From the NCBI GenBank assembly GCA_017395085.1, contig JAFPWF010000010.1, positions 62,001-126,000 of the forward strand: DNA of 64,000 bases. Direction: 5' to 3'. Within the stretch, counting starts at the first letter, position 1; each line of letters opens with the position of its first letter. Origin of the DNA: Oscillospiraceae bacterium (GTDB lineage: Bacteria; Bacillota; Clostridia; Oscillospirales; Oscillospiraceae). Below the pieces are notes generated by a model. It was not told the DNA's origin and made no database searches. It worked only from the letters and a program-made list of their open reading frames with translations. The position numbers and the translations under genes were made by a program. Of the stretch, positions 41,655-46,379 are shown piece by piece.

Positions 41655-43106
41655 ATGCTGGAATTCCTGAAGAGAGAAGCAAACAAGACCTATACCGAAA
41701 ACGGCTCCGTCACCTACCGCAGCACCGGCAGGGACTGCCTCGATCTTTTCGCGACCATCGGTGCGTTGCGCCGTGAAAGTGAGCAGGAGATCACCGCGCG
41801 TTTTCTCCGTGCCTATGCGGAGGATCCTGATCTGGCGATGAAGATCCTCTTCTACGGCCGTGACGTCCGCGGCGGTCTCGGCGAGCGTCGTGTGTTCCGC
41901 ATCCTGCTCCGCTGGCTCGCAGTCAGCAAGCCGGAGTCCGTTGTCCGCAACCTGCCCTATGTCGCGGAGTACGGCCGCTGGGACGACGTTCTCGTCCTGC
42001 TGGACACTCCCTGCCGCGCCGAGGCACTCGCTCTGCTCAAGCAGCAGTTCGACGCCGACCTTGCTGCACTCAGCTCAGACGGCGACGTCTCCCTTCTCGG
42101 CAAGTGGCTGCCCTCTGTCAACGCATCCAATGATGAGACCATCCGTGCGGCAAAGCAGATTGCAAATGCTTTCGGCCTTTCCGACCGGGATTACCGCAAG
42201 ACCCTGACCAAGCTTCGAGCACAGATCCGCATTCTGGAGAACAACCTCCGCGAAAGGGACTACACGTTTGATTACTCCAAGCAGCCTTCTAAGGCGATGT
42301 TTAAGTACCGCAAGGCCTTCCTGCGCAACGACGCCGAGCGTTACGGCGCTTTCATGCAGCGTGTTAGCACGGGTGAGGTAAAGCTCAACACCGGTGCTTT
42401 GTACCCTTACGAGATCATCGAGAAGGCCTATCACTGCGATGATGCAGAGCGCCTTTCCCTGGACGCAACCTGGCGTGCTCTCGCGGACTACACGCAGGAT
42501 GAGAACGCGCTTGTCGTGGCGGACGGCTCCGGCTCCATGTACTGGGGCGGCAAGCCCATGCCGGCGGCTGTCGCGCAGTCTCTGGCGATCTACTTCGCCG
42601 AGCACAACCGCGGCGCATTCCGCAACTATTTCATCACCTTCTCCATGAACCCGCGTCTCGTGGAGATCAAGGGCAGGGACATCGTGGACAAGGCCCGCTA
42701 CTGTGAGACTTTCAACGAGTGCGCCAATACGAACATCCAGAAGGTGTTTGAGCTGGTGCTGAACGCTGCGGTCAGAAACCGCGTTCCACAGAAGGATCTG
42801 CCCTCCACGCTCTACATCATCTCCGACATGGAGTTTGATTCCTGTGCGGCCGGCGCTTCCCTCACGAACTTTGAATACGCCGCAAAGCTGTTCCGGCAGG
42901 CTGGCTATCGGCTTCCGAATGTGGTATTCTGGAATGTATCCAGCCGCAACCAGCAGCAGCCCGTCACCATGAACGAGCAGGGCGTCGCGCTGGTCTCCGG
43001 CTGCAGCCCCCGTATCTTTTCCATGGTGATGGAAGGCAGTCTGGACCCGTTTACCTTCATGCTCAGCGTCATTGACACCGAGCGCTATGCGCCGATCAGG
43101 GCATAA
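41655..43106 (+). CDS. Ro60/TROVE-related DUF2828 protein with vWA domain
   Basis: 483 aa. The N-terminal helical-repeat part has the TROVE-like signature KILFYGRDVRGGLGERRVFRILLRWLA. The C-terminal von Willebrand A domain has the MIDAS motif DGSGS (residues 290-294) and ISDMEFD. This is the DUF2828 branch of Ro60-like RNA-binding proteins. Ro proteins form a ring that binds Y RNA and misfolded RNA. The gene follows a structured RNA region, and RtcB lies 119 bases downstream, an association known for bacterial RNA-repair operons. RBS AAAGGAGG at 41638-41645. Confidence 0.85.
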   Translation: MLEFLKREANKTYTENGSVTYRSTGRDCLDLFATIGALRRESEQEITARFLRAYAEDPDLAMKILFYGRDVRGGLGERRVFRILLRWLAVSKPESVVRNLPYVAEYGRWDDVLVLLDTPCRAEALALLKQQFDADLAALSSDGDVSLLGKWLPSVNASNDETIRAAKQIANAFGLSDRDYRKTLTKLRAQIRILENNLRERDYTFDYSKQPSKAMFKYRKAFLRNDAERYGAFMQRVSTGEVKLNTGALYPYEIIEKAYHCDDAERLSLDATWRALADYTQDENALVVADGSGSMYWGGKPMPAAVAQSLAIYFAEHNRGAFRNYFITFSMNPRLVEIKGRDIVDKARYCETFNECANTNIQKVFELVLNAAVRNRVPQKDLPSTLYIISDMEFDSCAAGASLTNFEYAAKLFRQAGYRLPNVVFWNVSSRNQQQPVTMNEQGVALVSGCSPRIFSMVMEGSLDPFTFMLSVIDTERYAPIRA

Positions 43107-43171
43107 CAGACAACAGAAGTGTTGATCACGCCCTATATCGGACTCGGGTCTTGCCTTGCGCTGTTTTGCAC

Positions 43172-43202
43172 GGGGAGAGCGGTTTTTGTCACCGCCCTCC
43201 CC
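43172..43202 (+). repeat. Hairpin between DUF2828 and RtcB genes
   Basis: GGGGAG-A-GCGGT pairs with ACCGC-C-CTCCCC around a 7-nt loop with one A/C mismatch. No T run follows, so it is more likely an mRNA-processing or stability hairpin than a terminator. Confidence 0.6.
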
Positions 43203-43225
43203 ATTTCCGAAAGGATTGACTTACA

Positions 43226-44428
43226 ATGATTGAAATCAAGGGATTATTTAACACTGCCATCTGTTACACCCCCGATCTGGAAGAAGCTGCGGCTGCGCAG
43301 ATACGGGCGGTATGCGACCAGGCGGCCTTCGCCTCCAGCAAGATCCGCATCATGCCCGACGTCCATGCCGGTAAGGGCTGCACCATCGGCACAACCATGA
43401 CCGTCACCGACAAGATCGTACCCGGCATGGTGGGCGTGGATATCGGCTGTGGGATGGAAACCGTCCGGCTGGCCGAACGCGAACTTGATTTTGCCGCGCT
43501 GGACGCTCTGATCCGCCGGGAGATCCCCTGCGGAATGGAAATCCGCAGCGTGTCGCATGAACTGAGTGAACAGATCGACCTCGGCCAGCTTCGCTGCGCT
43601 CCGTATGTGAACCTGGACCGTGCCTGCCGCAGCATCGGTACGCTCGGTGGAGGCAACCACTTCATTGAAGTGGATCGCGGGGAAAGCGGTGACCTGTACC
43701 TGGTTGTTCACTCCGGCAGCCGCCATCTGGGCAAGCAGGTCTGTGACTTCTACCAGGAACAGGGCCGCTTTGCCATGTGGGGCGGAGCGCGTCATCAGAT
43801 CGACGAACTGATTGCAGAGTACCGCGCTGCGGGACGCTTCCAGGAGATTGAGACTGCTGTCAGGAGACTGCGCCGCGAGCACCCCATCAGCATCCCCAAG
43901 GAGCTAGCCTATGTGGAAGGCAAGCTGTTCGACGACTACATCCATGACATGCGCATCACCCAACGCTTCGCCGTGCTCAACCGCAAAGCCATGACGGATG
44001 TGATCCTGCGCGGCCTGGGCCTGACGAAGGTCGAGGAGTTCACGACCATCCACAACTACATCGACACGGAAAAGATGATCCTCCGCAAGGGCTCCGTTTC
44101 CGCCGAAGCCGGCGAAAAGCTGCTGATTCCCATTAACATGCGCGACGGCAGCCTGATCTGCCTGGGTCGCGGCAACGAGGAATGGAACTGTTCCGCCCCC
44201 CATGGGGCCGGTCGGCTCATGAGCCGCAAGCAGGCGCTCGCGGAACTCTCGATGGATGAATATGCCGCCGAGATGGAAGGGATCTGGTCAAGCTGTGTCG
44301 TGAAGGACACGCTGGACGAGTCTCCTATGGCCTACAAGCCCCTGAATGAGATTGTCTCCGAGATCGGCCCTACCGCCGAGATCATCGAACACATTCTTCC
44401 GGTATACAACTTCAAGGCAACCGATTGA
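43226..44428 (+). CDS. rtcB: RNA-splicing ligase RtcB
   Basis: 400 aa. Key residues: Cys75 in GVDIGCGM (Mn ligand), GGGNHFIEV, the histidine set in HSGSRHLG, and the guanylated His326 in SAPHGAGR. RtcB uses GTP to join RNA 2',3'-cyclic phosphate or 3'-phosphate ends to 5'-OH ends, just the ends left by anticodon nucleases. No archease or RtcA gene is nearby, as is usual for this RtcB group. It follows the Ro60-like gene and precedes a tRNA-Arg and a tRNA array, consistent with tRNA repair. RBS AAAGGA. Confidence 0.95.
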   Translation: MIEIKGLFNTAICYTPDLEEAAAAQIRAVCDQAAFASSKIRIMPDVHAGKGCTIGTTMTVTDKIVPGMVGVDIGCGMETVRLAERELDFAALDALIRREIPCGMEIRSVSHELSEQIDLGQLRCAPYVNLDRACRSIGTLGGGNHFIEVDRGESGDLYLVVHSGSRHLGKQVCDFYQEQGRFAMWGGARHQIDELIAEYRAAGRFQEIETAVRRLRREHPISIPKELAYVEGKLFDDYIHDMRITQRFAVLNRKAMTDVILRGLGLTKVEEFTTIHNYIDTEKMILRKGSVSAEAGEKLLIPINMRDGSLICLGRGNEEWNCSAPHGAGRLMSRKQALAELSMDEYAAEMEGIWSSCVVKDTLDESPMAYKPLNEIVSEIGPTAEIIEHILPVYNFKATD

Positions 44429-44445
44429 CCGGGCAGCCCTGGGAT

Positions 44446-44487
44446 TTTGAAAAACAAACAGAGTTCGCAACTTTTTTACCATGAAAA
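44446..44487 (+). repeat. ~40-nt repeat, copy 2 (before tRNA-Arg)
   Basis: TTTGAAAAAC...GAGTTCGCAAC, six Ts, ACCATGAAAA. It matches the copy at 41288-41326 with only two changes in the last 27 bases. Here the left terminator arm is missing, so the sequence is kept for another reason than termination. Confidence 0.7.
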
Positions 44488-44491
44488 AGGC

Positions 44492-44523
44492 TTCCCGTCA
44501 TGGTATTCTCAGCATGACGGGAA
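44492..44523 (+). repeat. Hairpin before tRNA-Arg
   Basis: 11-bp perfect stem TTCCCGTCATG/CATGACGGGAA with a 10-nt loop, 14 bases before the tRNA. It may be a processing or regulatory structure. Confidence 0.6.
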
Positions 44524-44537
44524 ACCTTACCCGATTT

Positions 44538-44614
44538 GCGTTCTTAGCTCAACCGAACAGAGCATCGGATTTCTACTCCGTCGGTTCCGGGTTCGAATCC
44601 TGGAGAGCGCGCCA
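44538..44614 (+). tRNA. tRNA-Arg(UCU), D-loop non-canonical
   Basis: Acceptor GCGTTCT/AGAGCGC pairs fully (one G-U), discriminator G, encoded CCA. Anticodon loop TTTCTAC gives TCT. T loop TTCGAAT is normal. The D loop AACCGAACA has G18 but A in place of G19, so the usual G19-C56 elbow pair is lost. Base 27-43 is a T-T mismatch. It stands alone between rtcB and the 45-aa ORF, away from the array. Confidence 0.8.
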
Positions 44615-44631
44615 GTTATACCACCGGTTTA

Positions 44632-44660
44632 TTTACATCCGGAAAACAACGTGTTATAGT
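44632..44660 (+). promoter_or_regulatory. Promoter for the 45-aa ORF
   Basis: TTTACA (44632-44637), 17-bp spacer, TATAGT (44655-44660). Confidence 0.65.
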
Positions 44661-44699
44661 AAAATCAGTAATCAGGGCAATGCCCGGAAAGGAAAAGAA

Positions 44700-44837
44700 A
44701 TGATCCTCTTGCACTTCACCACTCTCTTTAAATCAGAATATCAGGATCGTACACTGTGGAGCTCCAACTACGAGCAGCACAGTCCTTTGGTATGCCCATA
44801 TAAGACCAGGTATCAAACTGTGAAGCGACAGCCGTAA
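44700..44837 (+). CDS. Small protein of 45 aa, unknown
   Basis: Reads MILLHFTTLFKSEYQDRTLW and ends KTRYQTVKRQP: basic, Tyr-rich, no helix long enough for a membrane span. It has its own promoter, GGAAAGGAAAAG 5 bases before the ATG, and a terminator 23 bases after the stop. This complete set argues for a real gene. A regulatory RNA made from the same promoter is an alternative. No family is recognised. Confidence 0.5.
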   Translation: MILLHFTTLFKSEYQDRTLWSSNYEQHSPLVCPYKTRYQTVKRQP

Positions 44838-44859
44838 CAGGCAGTTCAGAATATCCACA

Positions 44860-44890
44860 GGCCGCTTGTCTTGTATGAGGCAGGCGGCTA
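44860..44890 (+). terminator. Terminator after the 45-aa ORF
   Basis: 10-bp stem (44860-44869 with 44878-44887, two G-U pairs), 8-nt loop, then TATTTTGTATTC. Confidence 0.7.
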
Positions 44891-44914
44891 TTTTGTATTC
44901 TTTTGAAGATTCAT

Positions 44915-44926
44915 TGTTTGATCAAA
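44915..44926. promoter_or_regulatory. Palindrome upstream of XRE gene
   Basis: Perfect 12-bp dyad GTTTGATCAAAC, 35 bases before the XRE start. It has the shape of an autoregulatory operator, and GGCC-TGTGT-GGCC follows it. Confidence 0.45.
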
Positions 44927-44960
44927 CGGCCTGTGTGGCCAGAAAAAGGAGAGGTTAAAC

Positions 44961-45215
44961 ATGGTTCGAGTACCGGTCATTGACATGACCGCAACCGGAA
45001 TCAACATCACCCGTATGCGGATCCGCGCGGGTTTGACAGTCAGGGATATCCAGGACATTTTCGGCTTCAGCACTCCCCAGGCCATCTACAAGTGGCAGCG
45101 CGGAACGGCGATGCCGACGGTTGACAACCTTGCGGTTCTCGCCGCCGTTCTCGGGGTAAAGATCGACGACATTCTTGTTTTTCAGGACAGCAGACAGTTT
45201 CGGATCCCTGCATAA
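44961..45215 (+). CDS. XRE family helix-turn-helix regulator
   Basis: 84 aa. The helix-turn-helix runs through INITRMRIRAGLTVRDIQDIFG and FSTPQAIYKWQRGTAMPTVDNLAVLAAVLGV; the whole protein is one Cro/CI domain. This compact type is common in Clostridia. AAAGGAGAGG precedes the ATG at 44961. The first tRNA of the array begins only 37 bases after its stop, so a transcript from here may run into the tRNAs and the protein could govern their supply. A perfect palindrome upstream suggests self-control. Confidence 0.85.
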   Translation: MVRVPVIDMTATGINITRMRIRAGLTVRDIQDIFGFSTPQAIYKWQRGTAMPTVDNLAVLAAVLGVKIDDILVFQDSRQFRIPA

Positions 45216-45252
45216 AAAAGCATAAAACCGGCCCAAAGGATCGGGTCGGCGT

Positions 45253-45329
45253 GGTCCCTTCGACTAACAGGTAAGGTCACCGCATTTTCAATGCGGCAAT
45301 GCCGGGTTCGAATCCCGCAGGGATCACCA
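45253..45329 (+). tRNA. tRNA-Glu(UUC)
   Basis: Acceptor GGTCCCT/AGGGATC, anticodon stem CCGCA/TGCGG, loop TTTTCAA (TTC), T loop TTCGAAT, CCA encoded. The last T-stem pair is C-C. First gene of the array. Confidence 0.88.
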
Positions 45330-45332
45330 TTT

Positions 45333-45406
45333 TCCGAATTGGTGTAACGGCAGCACGCCTGACTCTGACTCAGGAGGTCGTGGTTCAAATCCATGATCCG
45401 GAGCCA
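45333..45406 (+). tRNA. tRNA-Gln(CUG)
   Basis: Anticodon stem CCTGA/TCAGG with loop CTCTGAC (CTG). Acceptor TCCGAAT/ATCCGGA has one A-C mismatch at 5-68. CCA encoded. The gap from tRNA-Glu is 3 bases. Confidence 0.85.
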
Positions 45407-45409
45407 AAT

Positions 45410-45484
45410 ACGGGCCTCATACAATCGGCAGTATTACGGTCTCCAAAACCGTCCATTGTGGTTCGAATCCACAGACCCGTGCCA
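45410..45484 (+). tRNA. tRNA-Trp(CCA)
   Basis: Anticodon stem ACGGT/ACCGT with loop CTCCAAA (CCA). D stem ATAC/GTAT. Acceptor ACGGGCC/GACCCGT has one C-A mismatch at 6-67. CCA encoded. Confidence 0.87.
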
Positions 45485-45490
45485 CCATAC

Positions 45491-45567
45491 AGCCCCGTAG
45501 TGCAGTTGGTTAACGCGCCTGACCGTCTATCAGGAGATCGCGGGTTCAAGTCCCGCAGGGATCACCA
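45491..45567 (+). tRNA. tRNA-Asp(GUC)-like, acceptor stem and anticodon loop abnormal
   Basis: Anticodon stem CCTGA/TCAGG and T arm GCGGG/CCCGC are perfect and CCA is encoded. But the 5' end (AGCCCCG) pairs with the 3' end (AGGGATC) at only three positions. That 3' end is the same as in tRNA-Glu of this array, as if recombined. The loop CCGTCTA has C33 instead of the near-universal U33, and U37 instead of a purine. It may be a decoy, a trans-edited tRNA or a pseudogene. Confidence 0.6.
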
Positions 45568-45570
45568 TCT

Positions 45571-45659
45571 GCCGGATGACGTCAGCCGGTGCTGACACCG
45601 GTCCTGAAAGCCGCGGGCGGCAGCAATGCCGTGGGGATCGACACCTCCGTCCGGCGCCA
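45571..45659 (+). tRNA. tRNA-Ser(UGA), C33 and A54
   Basis: Acceptor GCCGGAT/GTCCGGC, long variable arm CGGCA-GCAA-TGCCG, CCA encoded. The loop CCTGAAA carries TGA but has C33 instead of U33. The T loop ATCGACA has A at 54. Both positions are nearly invariant in normal tRNAs. Confidence 0.72.
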
Positions 45660-45666
45660 TCAATAC

Positions 45667-45755
45667 GGAGTGATATCCTAACCGGTAAGGAACCTCCCTG
45701 CTAAGGAGGCGGCGCAGAAATGCGCCTGAGCGTTCGAGCCGCTCTCACTCCGCCA
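45667..45755 (+). tRNA. tRNA-Ser(GCU)
   Basis: Acceptor GGAGTGA/TCACTCC perfect, anticodon stem CCTCC/GGAGG with loop CTGCTAA (GCT), variable arm GGCGCA-GAAA-TGCGCC, T loop TTCGAGC, CCA encoded. It is followed by a 25-base T-rich spacer. Confidence 0.92.
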
Positions 45756-45780
45756 GTTTTTTACATTTTTAATTTTATTT

Positions 45781-45865
45781 CGGGGTGTCGCATAGCAGCA
45801 ATTGCAGCGGACTGTAAATCCGCCGCCTTCGGGCTACGTTGGTGCAAGTCCAACCACCCCGACCA
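45781..45865 (+). tRNA. tRNA-Tyr(GUA) copy 1, elbow bases changed
   Basis: Acceptor CGGGGTG/CACCCCG perfect, anticodon stem GCGGA/TCCGC, loop CTGTAAA (GTA), variable arm GCC-TTCG-GGC, CCA encoded. The D loop reads AGCAGCAAT, with A at the G18 place, and the T loop TGCAAGT has G55. The two changed bases are exactly the pair 18-55 that joins the loops. Confidence 0.8.
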
Positions 45866-45883
45866 GAATTCCTCACGCCATAT

Positions 45884-45959
45884 ACGTTCTTAGCTCAGTT
45901 GGCAGAGCAGCGGTCTTTTAAACCGCAGGTCGCGGGTTCAAACCCCGCAGAGCGTACCA
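45884..45959 (+). tRNA. tRNA-Lys(UUU)
   Basis: Acceptor ACGTTCT/AGAGCGT, D stem GCTC/GAGC, anticodon stem GCGGT/ACCGC with loop CTTTTAA, T arm GCGGG/CCCGC, CCA encoded. Fully canonical. Confidence 0.93.
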
Positions 45960-45962
45960 TAC

Positions 45963-46038
45963 GCGTTCTTAGCTTAGCCGGTAGAGCGGCGGATTGTTAC
46001 TCCGAAGGTCACAGGTTCAAATCCTGTAGAACGCGCCA
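45963..46038 (+). tRNA. tRNA-Asn(GUU)
   Basis: Acceptor GCGTTCT/AGAACGC perfect, loop TTGTTAC (GTT), T arm ACAGG/CCTGT, CCA encoded. Pair 27-43 is G-A. The loop has U32 and C38 rather than the usual C32 and A38. Confidence 0.9.
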
Positions 46039-46041
46039 TAT

Positions 46042-46117
46042 GCGTCTTTAGCTTAGTTGGAAGAGCAGCGGATTCTTACTCCGAAGGCCGTGGGTTCGAC
46101 CCCCTCAAGACGCACCA
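46042..46117 (+). tRNA. tRNA-Lys(CUU)
   Basis: Acceptor GCGTCTT/AAGACGC perfect, loop TTCTTAC (CTT), CCA encoded. The same U32/C38 loop and 27-43 G-A mismatch as in tRNA-Asn. One T-stem mismatch (T-T at 50-64). Confidence 0.9.
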
Positions 46118-46120
46118 TAC

Positions 46121-46194
46121 TGCTCCTTCGTCCAATGGAAGGACAGCGGCCTGATAAGCCGTTAATGCAGGTTCAATTCCCGCAGGAGCAACCA
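46121..46194 (+). tRNA. tRNA-Ile(GAU)
   Basis: Acceptor TGCTCCT/AGGAGCA perfect, D stem GTCC/GGAC, loop CTGATAA (GAT), CCA encoded. One A-C mismatch in the T stem. Confidence 0.9.
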
Positions 46195-46198
46195 TCAC

Positions 46199-46286
46199 GG
46201 GAGAATGCCTGAGCCCGGCCAAAAGGGGCGGACTGTAAATTCGTTGGCACAAGCCTGCGTTGGTTCAAATCCAACTTCTCCCACCA
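46199..46286 (+). tRNA. tRNA-Tyr(GUA) copy 2
   Basis: Acceptor GGGAGAA/TTCTCCC perfect, loop CTGTAAA (GTA), variable arm GGC-ACAA-GCC, T arm GTTGG/CCAAC with loop TTCAAAT, CCA encoded. A normal tRNA-Tyr, unlike copy 1. Confidence 0.92.
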
Positions 46287-46332
46287 AAAAGAGAAGCCCG
46301 GACCGCGGTACCGCCGCCCGGGCTTCTCTTTT
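46287..46332 (+). terminator. Terminator of the tRNA array
   Basis: 14-bp stem (46287-46300 with 46319-46332), with the palindrome GCGGTACCGC in the apical part, ending in T4. It also faces the GH65 gene, which ends at 46380 on the other strand. Confidence 0.85.
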
Positions 46333-46379
46333 CTGTTTTGTGATTCTTTCTGCCGTAGCTCACGGCATTCGTTATAATA

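Noticed and set aside
44481..44837. 118-codon reading frame starting MKKASRHG
   Set aside because: Its first half runs through a hairpin and a well-folded tRNA-Arg gene. Only the last 45 codons, with their own promoter and ribosome site, are kept.
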